A stretch of 64,000 bases of DNA from Streptomyces viridochromogenes (GTDB taxonomy: Bacteria > Actinomycetota > Actinomycetes > Streptomycetales > Streptomycetaceae): positions 62,001-126,000 of the forward strand of contig NZ_LGUR01000201.1 of NCBI RefSeq assembly GCF_001270495.1, given 5' to 3'. How positions within the stretch are numbered: position 1 is the first letter of the stretch; every line of letters starts with the position of its first letter. Shown piece after piece: positions 26,135 to 35,126 of this stretch. Below the pieces are notes generated by a model that was not told the origin of the DNA, did no database searches, and saw only the letters and a list, made by a program, of their open reading frames with translations. Both the position numbers and the translations under genes were made by a program.

Positions 26135-27574
26135 ATGACCGCCGTCACCCGTAGCGAGCACGATCTTCTCGGCGACCGGGAGGTTCCCGCCGAGGCGTAT
26201 TGGGGTGTTCACACCCTGCGTGCCACCGAGAACTTCCCGATCACCGGCACTCCCATCTCCGCCTACCCGCACCTGATCGACGCCCTGGCCGCCGTGAAGG
26301 AGGCCGCCGCCCTCGCGAACGAGGAGCTGGGGCTGCTGGAGGCGAGGAAGGCGGCCGCGATCGTCGCCGCGTGCCGGGAGATCCGGTCCGGCAAGCTGCA
26401 TGACCAGTTCGTCGTCGACGTCATCCAGGGCGGCGCGGGCACCTCGACGAACATGAACGCCAACGAGGTGATCGCGAACCGGGCGTTGGAGCTGCTGGGC
26501 CATGCCAAGGGCGAGTACCGGTACCTGCACCCGAATGAGGACGTCAACCTGGGTCAGTCGACCAATGACGTGTACCCGACGGCCGTGAAGATCGCGACGG
26601 TGTTCGCGGTGCGCGGGTTGCTCAAGGCGATGGCCGTCCTGCAGGACGCCTTCGCAGGCAAGGCCGTGCAGTTCCGTGACGTGCTGAAGATGGGCCGGAC
26701 CCAGCTGCAGGACGCCGTGCCGATGACACTGGGGCAGGAGTTCTCCGCGTACGCCGTGATGATCGAGGAGGACCGGTCCCGTCTTGCCGAGGCCGTCGAG
26801 TTGATCCATGAGATCAACCTGGGCGCCACGGCGATCGGTACGGGCCTCAACGCCCCCGCCGGGTACGCCGAGTCGGCCCGCCGCCACCTGGCCGTCATCA
26901 CCGGGCTGCCGCTGGTCACGGCCGCCAACCTGGTCGAAGCGACCCAGGACTGCGGCGCGTTCGTGCAGATGTCCGGCGTGCTCAAGCGCATCGCCGTGAA
27001 GCTCTCGAAGAGCTGCAACGACCTGCGTCTGCTGTCGTCGGGGCCGCGTGCAGGGCTGGGTGAGATCAACCTGCCGCCGGTGCAGGCGGGTTCGTCGATC
27101 ATGCCGGGCAAGGTCAACCCGGTGATCCCCGAGGTCGTCAACCAGGTCGCCTTCGAGGTGATCGGCAACGACGTCGCCATCACCATGGCCGCCGAGGCCG
27201 GACAGGCCATCACCATGGCCGCCGAGGCCGGACAGCTTCAGCTCAACGCTTTCGAGCCGATCATCCTGCACTCCCTGTCGGAGTCGATCACCCACCTGCG
27301 GGCTGCCTGTCTGACCCTCGCCGAGCGCTGCGTCGACGGCATCACCGCGAACACCGAGGCGTTGCGCCGGACCGTGGAGAACTCCATCGGTCTGGTCACC
27401 GCCCTCAACCCGCACATCGGGTACACGGCGGCCACCGACATCGCCAAGGAGGCCCTCGTCACCGGCCGGGGCGTGGCCGAACTCGTCCTGGAGAAGGGCC
27501 TGTTGCCCGCCGAGACCCTCACCAGCCTGCTTCGCCCGGAGGTCGTGGCCGGCAGTGGTCAGGTACTGGCCTGA
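26135..27574 (+). CDS. aspA: Aspartate ammonia-lyase (aspartase)
   Basis: 479 aa fumarase/aspartase superfamily enzyme: aspartate to fumarate plus ammonia. It has family motifs QGGAGTSTNMNANEVIANRA, HPNEDVNLGQSTNDVYPTA and signature GSSIMPGKVNPV, with TGLNAPAGYAE. Residues 348-357 (AITMAAEAGQ) are repeated exactly as 358-367 because of a 30-base tandem duplication, giving an extra helical stretch just before QLNAFEP. The lyase would otherwise be of normal length (469 aa). Whether the enzyme still folds is open. It fits a pathway ending in aspartate, feeding fumarate to the TCA cycle. GAGAAGG lies about 12 bases before the ATG. Confidence 0.92.
   Translation: MTAVTRSEHDLLGDREVPAEAYWGVHTLRATENFPITGTPISAYPHLIDALAAVKEAAALANEELGLLEARKAAAIVAACREIRSGKLHDQFVVDVIQGGAGTSTNMNANEVIANRALELLGHAKGEYRYLHPNEDVNLGQSTNDVYPTAVKIATVFAVRGLLKAMAVLQDAFAGKAVQFRDVLKMGRTQLQDAVPMTLGQEFSAYAVMIEEDRSRLAEAVELIHEINLGATAIGTGLNAPAGYAESARRHLAVITGLPLVTAANLVEATQDCGAFVQMSGVLKRIAVKLSKSCNDLRLLSSGPRAGLGEINLPPVQAGSSIMPGKVNPVIPEVVNQVAFEVIGNDVAITMAAEAGQAITMAAEAGQLQLNAFEPIILHSLSESITHLRAACLTLAERCVDGITANTEALRRTVENSIGLVTALNPHIGYTAATDIAKEALVTGRGVAELVLEKGLLPAETLTSLLRPEVVAGSGQVLA
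27176..27235 (+). repeat. Perfect 30-bp tandem duplication inside aspA
   Basis: 27176-27205 and 27206-27235 are identical, in frame, and encode AITMAAEAGQ twice. No mismatches, so it is recent or an assembly artefact. Confidence 0.95.
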
Positions 27575-27629
27575 CGCGCCCGCCCTTTTCGCAGGGAAGC
27601 CCCGGCCCGACGACCGACGAGGAACGCAC

Positions 27630-28364
27630 ATGAGACTGCAGGACGTCAACGCCGTGATCACCGGAGCATCGAGCGGGATCGGTCAGGCGGTCGCCGCCCA
27701 CTTCCGTCGCGAAGGCGCCAACCTCCTGCTGACCGGACGGCGACCTGAGCTGACCGAGAGCCACCCGGACGATCTGTACCTCGCGGGGGACCTCAACGAC
27801 GAGACCTTCGTCGCCGAGCTCGCCGCCCGAGCAGCAGATCACCTGGGGGACGTGGGAGCGGTCGTCCTCTGCCACGGACTCCAGCGGTCCAGCCCGCTCG
27901 CGGAGACGACTGCCGCCGACGCCCGCGACCTGCTCCACAGCAACCTGCTGAGCGCCTTCCTGGTCATGAAGCACCTGATGCCGCTGGCTCCCGAGTCAGG
28001 AGCGTCGATGGTGTGCGTCAGCTCTCGCCTCGGCTTGGTCGGCATGCCGAACCAGACCCTGTACTCCGCCGCCAAGGGCGGCCTCATCGCGCTGGCCCGG
28101 GGTGCTGCCATCGAATGGGCGTCCCGCAACATCCGCGTCAACGTGGTCGCGCCCGGTCTGACCGCGACCCCGATCATCGAGGCCTCGTTCCAGCGGCGCC
28201 CCGACCCCGACGCCTACCGGCGGATGAGAGAGGACTCCATACCGCTGCGCCGGCTCGCCACACCCGAGGAGGTCGCCGACGCGGTTCTCTTCCTCGCCTG
28301 CCCGGAGTCGTCATACATCACCGGTGCCGTGCTTCCCGTGGACGGAGGCTACACGGCGTTCTGA
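27630..28364 (+). CDS. Short-chain dehydrogenase/reductase (paralogue of the 13.4 kb SDR)
   Basis: 244 aa classical SDR. It has TGASSGIG at 11-18, CHG in place of the usual NAG/NHG, S in VSSRLG, YSAAKG with catalytic Tyr and Lys, and SRNIRVNVVAPGLTATPIIE. It aligns end to end without gaps with the SDR at 13.4 kb and ends in the same VDGGYTAF. ACGAGGAACG lies before the ATG at 27630. It follows aspA by 55 bases, probably in the same transcript. Two copies of one SDR at both ends of the cluster suggest that two related substrates or steps are handled. Confidence 0.88.
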   Translation: MRLQDVNAVITGASSGIGQAVAAHFRREGANLLLTGRRPELTESHPDDLYLAGDLNDETFVAELAARAADHLGDVGAVVLCHGLQRSSPLAETTAADARDLLHSNLLSAFLVMKHLMPLAPESGASMVCVSSRLGLVGMPNQTLYSAAKGGLIALARGAAIEWASRNIRVNVVAPGLTATPIIEASFQRRPDPDAYRRMREDSIPLRRLATPEEVADAVLFLACPESSYITGAVLPVDGGYTAF

Positions 28365-28416
28365 ACCCCACGGTATGGGCGCCGGTCCAGCACAGACCCG
28401 AAGCGCGGCACCGCCC

Positions 28417-31179
28417 TCACCAGTCCGCGTCGCTCCATTGGTCCAGCAGCGCTTCGGTCATGCCTGCGTCAGGCTCGGCCGTCGTGCTCTGGAGCGACTG
28501 CTCGGTCCAGATCACTTTGCCGCGAGGCATGTAGCGGGTACCCCACCGTTGCGTGAACTGGGCGACGAGGAACAATCCCCGCCCGCCCTCGTCGGTGTCG
28601 GCCGCGCGGCGCAGGTGCGGTGAGGTGCTGCTGCCGTCGGCGACCTCACAGATCAGGCTGGTGCCGTCGCGCAGTATCCGCAGCCGTCTCGGGCCGGTGC
28701 CGTAGCGGATGGCATTGGTGACCAACTCGCTGATCACCAGCTCGGTGGAGAAGGCGAGCTCCTCCAGCCCCCACTCCTCCAGGTGGCGGGCGACATCGGC
28801 GCGGATTCCGGCGACGGCGACGGGATCGCCGGGCACCTCCCAGTTGGCGACCTGGGAGGGATCGAGCAGCCGGGACCGAGCGACGAGCACGGCGATGTCG
28901 TCGCTCGGGCGGGCCGGCAGCAGGGCGTCGAGGACGGCCTGGCAGGTTTCTTCCGGGGTCCGGCCGGGGCCTGTCAGGGCGTCGTGCAGCATCTTGAGGC
29001 CCGTGTCGATGTCCCGGTTCCGGTCCTCGATCAGTCCATCGGTGTACAGGACCAACCGGGAGCCCTCGGACAGCGTGAACTCGGCGGTCTCGAAGGGCAG
29101 CCCGCCGCCCAGCCCCAGCGGCGGCGAGACGGGCCCCTCCAACTGCTGAACCGTGCCGTCCGGGTGCACCAAGGCCGGCCCTGGATGCCCGGATCTGGCC
29201 AGCGAGCACAGGCCGGCCACCGGGTCGTAGATGGCGTACAAGCACGTCGCCCCTGTGATTCCCTCGCTGTCGTCCCCCTCGCTGTCGACCCGCGTGACCA
29301 ACTCGTCCAGGTTCCTGATCAGCTCGTCCGGGGACAGATCGAGGGACGACAAGGTGCGCACCGCGGTGCGCAGCCGGCCCATGGTGGCCGCGGCGTGCAG
29401 GCCGTGGCCGACCACGTCGCCCACCACCAGGGCGACCCGGGCCCCGGGCAGCGGGATGACATCGAACCAGTCGCCGCCGACCCCGGCCCGGGCGGGCAGG
29501 TAGCGGTGGGCGACCTCGACGGCGGACTGGTCGGGCAGGGAACGAGGCAACAGGCTGCGCTGCAGGGTCACGGCCAGGGCATGCTCGCGGGTGTAACGCC
29601 GGGCGTTGTCGATGGCCACCGCTGCCCGGGCGGCCAGCTCCTCGGCGAAGGCCAGGTCCTCTTCCTCGAAGGCGTCCTGCTCCGCACGCCAGAAGTTGAC
29701 CACACCCAGTACGGCGCCGCGAGCCTGGAGCGGCACGGTGATCAGGGAATGGAGGCCGCGCTCCAGGATGCGCCGGGCGCGTTCCGGGTCCTGGGCCCGC
29801 CAGCCGTGGGAAGCGGTCAGGTCGGCCTCGAGGACGGCGTGGCCGTGCTCGACGCCGACGGCCACGGGGCTGCTCGGAACGAAGCGGATGAGTTCCCCCA
29901 CAGGGAAGAAGGGCCAGGCCCCGCCCACGCCGTGAACCGCCGCGCGGCGCAGTTCGGCGCTTTGCCCGACCGGCTCGTCACCCTCCAGGACCGGATCCTG
30001 CAGGTCGACCGTGGCGACGTCGGCGAATCGGGGGACAGCCACCTCGGCCAGTTCCTCGGCGGTGCGCACCACATCCAGCGTGGTGCCGATCCGCACACCC
30101 GCCTCGTACAGCAGGCGCAGCCGCTCTCTGGCCACGGCCGCCCGGCCCGTCAATGCCTGCAACTCCGTGGTGTCGCGCAGCGTGGCCACACTGCCCCCCT
30201 TTCCCCCGTGCTGGTCGACGGGCCGGAGGTTGACCGCCAGCAGGTGGTCGTCGGCCAGGTGGACCTCGTCGGTGGCGGTCCGGCCCGAGAGCAGCAGCTC
30301 GGCGGTGCCCGTTTCCAGACCCAGATCGGTGACGTGGCGCTGCTCGGCGTCCGCGGGCAGATTCAGCAGTCGCCGTGCCTCGTCGTTGGCCAGCAGCAGC
30401 CGTCCGTCACCGCCGATGATCAGTACCCCCTCCCGCACCGCGTGCAGCACGGCGTCATGGTGCTCGTACATCCGGGTCATCTCGGCCGGGCCCAGACCGT
30501 GGGTCTGCCGTCGCAACCGCCCCGACACCAGTGCCGTACCACCCATGACCAGCGCCAACGCGCCGCCGACGGAACCGAGCAGGAGCGGCATCTGGCGCTG
30601 CACCACGCTGTTCACGTTCTTGACCGTGACCCCGACCGACACCAGGCCGACGATCTTCTGTCCCCCGGAGTCGAAGACGGGGACCGTCGATTCCACGGCG
30701 AGGCCCAGGCTGCCTTCGAAGTCCTGGGTGAAGGGCCGGCCGGCGGCCGCCTCCTTGCGGAGCGCGAAGACGTGCTCCCCGATCAGCTTCGGGTCCGGGT
30801 GGGTCCAGCGGTAGCCCCGTGGGTCGATCGCCACGACGAAGTCGACGCCCGTCAGCTTGCGCGTCTCCTCCGCGCGGGGTTGCAGGACGGCGGTCGGATC
30901 GGCGGACTTCATGGCGTCCACCGTGCCCGGGGCGCGCGCGAAGGTCTGGGCGACTCCCAACGAAAGCTGGCGGGCCTCCTGCGTGCTCGAGTGCCGGGCT
31001 TGCAGGACGAGCGCCACCCCCGCGGCAGCGGCGAAGAGAACCACCAGAACCAGCTGCCAAAGGAACACCTGACCTGCGACGCTGCGCACGTTCAGCATGG
31101 ATCGCACACGGGTTCCGGGCGGCTGGGCAGGGGGCCCGTGGGGCCGCTCGTGCCGACCGAAGATGCTGGTCATGTTCAC
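28417..31179 (-). CDS. Membrane sensor phosphatase: Cache-PAS-GAF-SpoIIE-HATPase
   Basis: 920 aa. TM1 (about 37-60) and TM2 (about 197-219) flank an extracellular single-Cache domain (LTGVDFVVAIDPRGYRWTHP, ESTVPVFDSGGQKIVGLVSV) of the CitA/DctB type. Then come PAS (about 240-330, EGVLIIGGDGRLLLAN), GAF (about 365-530), SpoIIE PP2C phosphatase (about 545-745, GGDWFDVIPLPGARVALVVG and LVLYTDGLIE, ARPSDDIAVLVAR) and a C-terminal RsbW-like HATPase (about 780-890, ELVISELVTNAIRYG). Such proteins switch anti-sigma factor antagonists. The GTG at 31179 is chosen because GGGAGG lies 7 bases upstream; ATG at 31173 is possible. It lies 79 bases after an orphan solute-binding gene on the same strand. Confidence 0.87.
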   Translation of the reverse strand: MNMTSIFGRHERPHGPPAQPPGTRVRSMLNVRSVAGQVFLWQLVLVVLFAAAAGVALVLQARHSSTQEARQLSLGVAQTFARAPGTVDAMKSADPTAVLQPRAEETRKLTGVDFVVAIDPRGYRWTHPDPKLIGEHVFALRKEAAAGRPFTQDFEGSLGLAVESTVPVFDSGGQKIVGLVSVGVTVKNVNSVVQRQMPLLLGSVGGALALVMGGTALVSGRLRRQTHGLGPAEMTRMYEHHDAVLHAVREGVLIIGGDGRLLLANDEARRLLNLPADAEQRHVTDLGLETGTAELLLSGRTATDEVHLADDHLLAVNLRPVDQHGGKGGSVATLRDTTELQALTGRAAVARERLRLLYEAGVRIGTTLDVVRTAEELAEVAVPRFADVATVDLQDPVLEGDEPVGQSAELRRAAVHGVGGAWPFFPVGELIRFVPSSPVAVGVEHGHAVLEADLTASHGWRAQDPERARRILERGLHSLITVPLQARGAVLGVVNFWRAEQDAFEEEDLAFAEELAARAAVAIDNARRYTREHALAVTLQRSLLPRSLPDQSAVEVAHRYLPARAGVGGDWFDVIPLPGARVALVVGDVVGHGLHAAATMGRLRTAVRTLSSLDLSPDELIRNLDELVTRVDSEGDDSEGITGATCLYAIYDPVAGLCSLARSGHPGPALVHPDGTVQQLEGPVSPPLGLGGGLPFETAEFTLSEGSRLVLYTDGLIEDRNRDIDTGLKMLHDALTGPGRTPEETCQAVLDALLPARPSDDIAVLVARSRLLDPSQVANWEVPGDPVAVAGIRADVARHLEEWGLEELAFSTELVISELVTNAIRYGTGPRRLRILRDGTSLICEVADGSSTSPHLRRAADTDEGGRGLFLVAQFTQRWGTRYMPRGKVIWTEQSLQSTTAEPDAGMTEALLDQWSDADW

Positions 31180-31258
31180 GGGATGTCCCTCCCGTCGCCC
31201 GGCAGGAATCGGTGGCGGAGAGACAGGACCGGACAGGCCCGGCCCCTTCCGCGTCGTC

Positions 31259-32356
31259 TCAGGACCGCGCCCATTCCCGCCAGCGCTTGGTGACGGCGTC
31301 CTTGTTCTCCACCCACCAGTCGACGTCCAGGTCGAAGCCGGTGTAAAGGTGCTCCGGGGAGCTGGCCAGGTCCGCGGCGGCCCTGGAAAGGTACTTGTAG
31401 GCAGCGGGCACGACCGGGCCCATGGGGTAGACCTCGGCGAAGCCGGCCTGCACCTCGGGCCGCAGGGCGAAGTCGATGAGCCTGTAGGCGGCGTCGACAT
31501 TCCGGGCGCCGATGGGGATGCCGAAGCCGCTGCTCTGCCGACGGGCGCCGTTCCACTGATAGGCGAGCGGTGCGCCCCGCTTGATGAGCTGGTTGGGGCG
31601 GCCGTGCCAGACACTGGAGGCCGAGACCTGTCGGCGTTGCAGTAGCAGTCCCGGCGTAGCGCCGTCGGCCCAGAATTCGCGCACGGCGCTCTTGATCTCG
31701 TCGAGGACTCTGAAGGCGCGGTCGACGTCGAGGGGATAGAGCTTGTCCCGGGCCACACCGTCAGCGAGGAGGGCGAACTCCAGCTCCGGTGGGCCCGCCT
31801 CCGGGCTCTGCAGGGCACGGCTGCCCGGGAACGCACCGGTGTCCCAGAAGTCCGCCCAGGACTGGGGCGTCTTCCCGCCGAAGGCGTCGGTGCGGAACGC
31901 CATGACGCTGGCCCAGTAGTTCTTGCCGACGCCGTACGAGGTGAGCAGCGACTCGGCGATGCCGGCGTTCCTCGTGCCCTTCAGCCGGTCGTAGTCGAGC
32001 TCCTGCGTGGCTCCGGCCCCCTCGAAGCGTGCCAGCGCGCTCATGTCGATGTCGATGACGTCGAACTGCGGGCGACCTTCCTTGATCTGCGCAAGGATCT
32101 GCGCGTAGAAGGGGATGTTGACCACGCTGACCTGGATGCCGGTCTCTTTGCTGAACGGCTCGTAGACCGCCTTGCGGTTCGCTTCACCGTAGGCGCCCCC
32201 GATGTCACGGACGACTAGCGTCTTGCTGCTCCCGGCGTCGTTGGTCTTCCGGTCGGCACGGCCTCCACATGCGGTGAACGCAGTGGCGGCGGCGCCTGCC
32301 GCGACGGAGCCGATCCCGCGTAGGAACGCTCTGCGCTCGATCCTGACGTCCATCAC
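31259..32356 (-). CDS. Orphan PotD-like solute-binding lipoprotein
   Basis: 365 aa paralogue of the 15.2 kb binding protein. The N terminus has ERRAFLRGI, a Tat-like signal, and lipobox FTAC. The mature part reads VVRDIGGAYGEANRKAVYEP and carries FRTDAFGGKTPQSWADFWDT, FALLADGVARDKLYPLDVDR and DVDWWVENKDAVTKRWREWA, all nearly shared with the importer protein. No permease or ATPase adjoins it; the next gene on the strand is the Cache sensor phosphatase. It may present ligand to that sensor. GGAGG lies 6 bases before GTG 32356 (or 9 before ATG 32353). Confidence 0.86.
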   Translation of the reverse strand: MMDVRIERRAFLRGIGSVAAGAAATAFTACGGRADRKTNDAGSSKTLVVRDIGGAYGEANRKAVYEPFSKETGIQVSVVNIPFYAQILAQIKEGRPQFDVIDIDMSALARFEGAGATQELDYDRLKGTRNAGIAESLLTSYGVGKNYWASVMAFRTDAFGGKTPQSWADFWDTGAFPGSRALQSPEAGPPELEFALLADGVARDKLYPLDVDRAFRVLDEIKSAVREFWADGATPGLLLQRRQVSASSVWHGRPNQLIKRGAPLAYQWNGARRQSSGFGIPIGARNVDAAYRLIDFALRPEVQAGFAEVYPMGPVVPAAYKYLSRAAADLASSPEHLYTGFDLDVDWWVENKDAVTKRWREWARS

Positions 32357-32754
32357 CGTATGCCTCCTGCGAAGCCGGGTGCGAGGCCCGTCGGCGCGGG
32401 CTGTTCGCAGGACGCCGCCGACGCTCGTCGCCTGGGCGGACGCCGGACCATGGGTCAGCCGGGGCGACGGTGAGCCGGGTCACGCCATAGTAGGACCATG
32501 CGGTCACGGACGCCATGACCTGGCACTACACCGCGGCGACAGGACGTCGGCGGATACATCGAGGCGATGGCTGGTCCTGGCCGCAGGTATGCCGAACGGC
32601 CCTTCACGAGCCGTCCATTGATTGAGGTTTCACCAGTCGAGGTAGGTCAAGTAAGGCTCGCCTTGGGCCGACTGCGGGTGTCGCTCGCCGTGCCGCCGGT
32701 GCAGGCCCTGTCGCCGCACAGCAACGATGCCACCGTGCTGAGCAAGCTGACGGC
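32357..32754. other. Stretch with no recognisable gene
   Basis: Upstream of the orphan binding-protein gene; it should hold its promoter, but no clear -35/-10 pair is seen. No coding motif in any frame. Confidence 0.4.
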
Positions 32755-33057
32755 ACGCCGGTCACCGCCGAGTCCGTCGTCAACGCGCTCGACCAGGCGG
32801 GCGCCGCCGAGACCAAGCCCCGCGTCCTCAGCGACGTCACCCTCACCGCGAAGGCCGAGGACGCCGACACGGTCACCATCAGCACCAAGGCAGCCGATCC
32901 GGTGCTCCCGCTGCGCCTGGCCAGCCCCGTGCAGGGCATCCCCTCAGCCAAGGCGTACGGCAAGGACGGCACCGTCAGCCCGGTCGGCACCGGCACCGGT
33001 CCCTTCGAGATCACGAAGCCCACCGGGAAGTCCAAGGCCACGTTCGACCGCTGTGCC
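32755..33057 (+). pseudogene. Fragment of a peptide/nickel-type (SBP_bac_5) binding protein
   Basis: One open frame without a start reads GTPVTAESVVNALDQAGAAE, then TKPRVLSDVTLTAKAEDADT, SPVQGIPSAKAYGKDGTVSP and VGTGTGPFEITKP. This is the N-terminal third of a family 5 solute-binding protein (DGTPVTAxxV...GTGPFxI). It ends at a frame break near ATFDR. Both flanks belong to other genes. Confidence 0.72.
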
Positions 33058-33470
33058 TGAGCGGGCGCCGTTGCCGATGGCAGCGGTGATCGCGGTCGGG
33101 GTGGCCAGGCCCGCGGTGCAGGGGCAGGCGATGAGCAGCATGGTGATCGCTCGTCGGGCGTCTTCGAGTGAGGACGTACGTGATCCCCGCGAGGGCGAAG
33201 GAGACGGGGACGAAGCGACGGGTGAAGGCAGTGGCGACGGTCTGGATCGGGGCCCGGTCGGCCTGTGCCTCCTCGGCCCGGGTGATGATCCGCCCGACGA
33301 CGGTGTCCTGGCCGACGGAGGTGGCCCGCATGGTCACGGAGCCGTTGGAGATGAGGGTGCCCGCATACACCTCGCTGCCGGACTGTGCGTACACCGGGAG
33401 GGCATCGCCGGACTCGGCGGTGCCGTCGACGGGATTGCGGTGGTGTTCGTAGACCGCGACGACGCCGCCG
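33050..33470 (-). pseudogene. P1B-type heavy-metal ATPase fragment
   Basis: Minus strand: ESGDALPVYAQSGSEVYAGT, then ISNGSVTMRATSVGQDTVVG, RIITRAEEAQADRAPIQTVA and FTRRFVPVSFALAGITYVL. After a frame change and deletion comes MLLIACPCTAGLATPTAITA, then IGNGARSG. This is the actuator domain and the CPC transmembrane motif (normally ACPCALGLATPTA) of a copper/cadmium ATPase. The catalytic DKTGT part is gone. Confidence 0.78.
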
Positions 33471-33689
33471 GCCCTGATGCTCCGGTGAGGTCAACCCTCC
33501 ACCTCCACGCCGTCGCGGACCAGCCAGACCCGCTCCTCGCAGATGGAGAGCGGCTCCCGCCGAGGGTGCGTGCGGCGCCGCGGAACGTAGGTACACGGCG
33601 CCGGGCCCGTCTCGACGCCGCGCGCGGGGTGCGGAGCGGCTCGGCAGCCCTTCGGCCGGTCGCCGGTCATGCTGAGGACGGGTGCCGGA

Positions 33690-33995
33690 TTTCACTTCGT
33701 GGGCGGGGGACCCCGGCAGGCCCCGTCGGTTGATCCATATCAGGCGCTTCAGGCCCAAGTCGTGGCCTGGGATGACGTCGTTCTCCCAGCCCTGGGCGAC
33801 ATGGATGACCTGTGCCGGGGCGGCATCGATCTCCTTGGACGCGTACTCGAAGGTTTCCGGGAGGGCTGTACGCGCGGGACTTCTCGGCGTCCCGATCAGG
33901 CGGTCCTGGGTGTTGGAGAAGATGGCGATCTCGTAGCGGTTCTTGAGGTGGCGCAGCGCCTCGGGAACTCCATGCTGGAGCGCAGCACCTCGTCG
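33690..33995 (-). pseudogene. Truncated HAD type II hydrolase
   Basis: Minus strand: VPEALRHLKNRYEIAIFSNT, QDRLIGT, an unrelated or shifted patch, then ETFEYASKEIDAAPAQVIHV and AQGWENDVIPGHDLGLKRLI, followed by WINRRG. It matches the C-terminal two thirds of the 24.0 kb HAD. The N-terminal nucleophile motif and the motif III Lys segment are missing. Between it and the P-type ATPase scrap (33.47-33.69 kb) nothing else could be named. Confidence 0.72.
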
Positions 33996-34024
33996 CTTGC
34001 GCACGACCGGGGGTCGCTCCTCGT

Positions 34025-35104
34025 TCAGGCGAGGTCATGACGGCCTTCCCGGAGTTGCGCAATGACGTCGCCCAGGGGTACGGCCATGGCCCGCCCGACG
34101 TTGATCCAGTCGTCCTTGGCGTGGCCGAGGAGGTAGTCGCGCCGTTCTGGTACGCGCTCCGCGCGCCAGTTCGTGATCAGCGCGCGCAGCGTGAGTCGTG
34201 CCAGCGCGGCAATCGGCAGCAGCGGAAGTTCCCAGTCCGCGATGGGGCGTGCCCGTTCGTAGCCGGCGACGAAGGCGCAGGCATCCCGCCAGGGATGATC
34301 CGGCGCCCGGCCGAGCAGGTTCGCCAGGGAGACAGCAGGGTCGAAGATCACGGCACTGCGCACGGTGTCACCGAAGTCGATGACGCCGGTGACGAAGTCG
34401 TCGCTTTGCGGATCCACCACAACGTTGTAAGGGCTGTAGTCGCCGTGGATCACTTGCGTTTCGAGATCATTCAGCCTCGGGACGATGGCTCTGTCGAAAA
34501 GCCGGAAGACCTCCTGAGCCAACTGACGGTGCTCGGTATTCGGTGTGTGCTCGACAAGTCCGGTCAGCTGGTGGAAATGCCGAATGTCCCATACCAGCCC
34601 TCGTCGGTCCGCAGGGTGCTCAAATGCTTTCAGCGCCACGTCGACTCGTCCCAGCATCCCGCCCACCTGGGCGAGCTGTTCCGCGGTTGGATTCGTTCGT
34701 GCCAGGACCGGACCTTCGACGAAGTCGAACACCCGCAGGACTCGAGTCGTGCCGTCGTTCGTTTTGATGGCCACGCGGTCGTCTCCGCCGACGGTCAGCT
34801 TCACCCGCTGGACCGGCAAATCCGGAGCGGCGCCTTGGAGGAAACGCATCACGGCGGTCTGTAGAGCGACAACCATTTCTGCCTCGTCAGGGGGTGAAAC
34901 CTTCACGAGGTAGTCGTTCGAGTCGGTCCTGAGCCTGAACGTGTCGTCCTTCTCCGTCGCCAGTCGATCGAGGCGTCCGCCGACGTGGTAACGCCTCTCA
35001 AGGAGGGCGCTCACCAGCATGACGTCGATGGGCTCGTGAGACGATGCCAGGCCGCTCTCCTCGAAGAGCCGTTGAGCGATTCTCATTGCCGGTGAGTTGT
35101 TCAT
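34025..35104 (-). CDS. APH-family kinase, hydroxylysine-kinase/homoserine-kinase II-like
   Basis: 359 aa phosphotransferase with the aminoglycoside/choline kinase fold. It has an N-lobe beta sheet with DSNDYLVKVSPP (ATP Lys), catalytic loop VIHGDYSPYNVVVD and metal Asp in GVIDFGDTVRS. The sequence is closest in style to AGPHD1 hydroxylysine kinases, which commonly pair with class III PLP phospholyases. Exactly such a gene ends 22 bases upstream on the same strand, so the pair likely phosphorylates and then eliminates phosphate from a hydroxy-amine. An antibiotic-resistance role is less likely given the context. Confidence 0.8.
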   Translation of the reverse strand: MNNSPAMRIAQRLFEESGLASSHEPIDVMLVSALLERRYHVGGRLDRLATEKDDTFRLRTDSNDYLVKVSPPDEAEMVVALQTAVMRFLQGAAPDLPVQRVKLTVGGDDRVAIKTNDGTTRVLRVFDFVEGPVLARTNPTAEQLAQVGGMLGRVDVALKAFEHPADRRGLVWDIRHFHQLTGLVEHTPNTEHRQLAQEVFRLFDRAIVPRLNDLETQVIHGDYSPYNVVVDPQSDDFVTGVIDFGDTVRSAVIFDPAVSLANLLGRAPDHPWRDACAFVAGYERARPIADWELPLLPIAALARLTLRALITNWRAERVPERRDYLLGHAKDDWINVGRAMAVPLGDVIAQLREGRHDLA

Positions 35105-35126
35105 GGTCAGTTCCTTGGCCAGCCTG

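Noticed and set aside
31180..31836. In-frame extension of the sensor phosphatase by about 220 residues
   Set aside because: It overlaps the well-supported solute-binding gene in another frame and has no domain; a ribosome site precedes GTG 31179.
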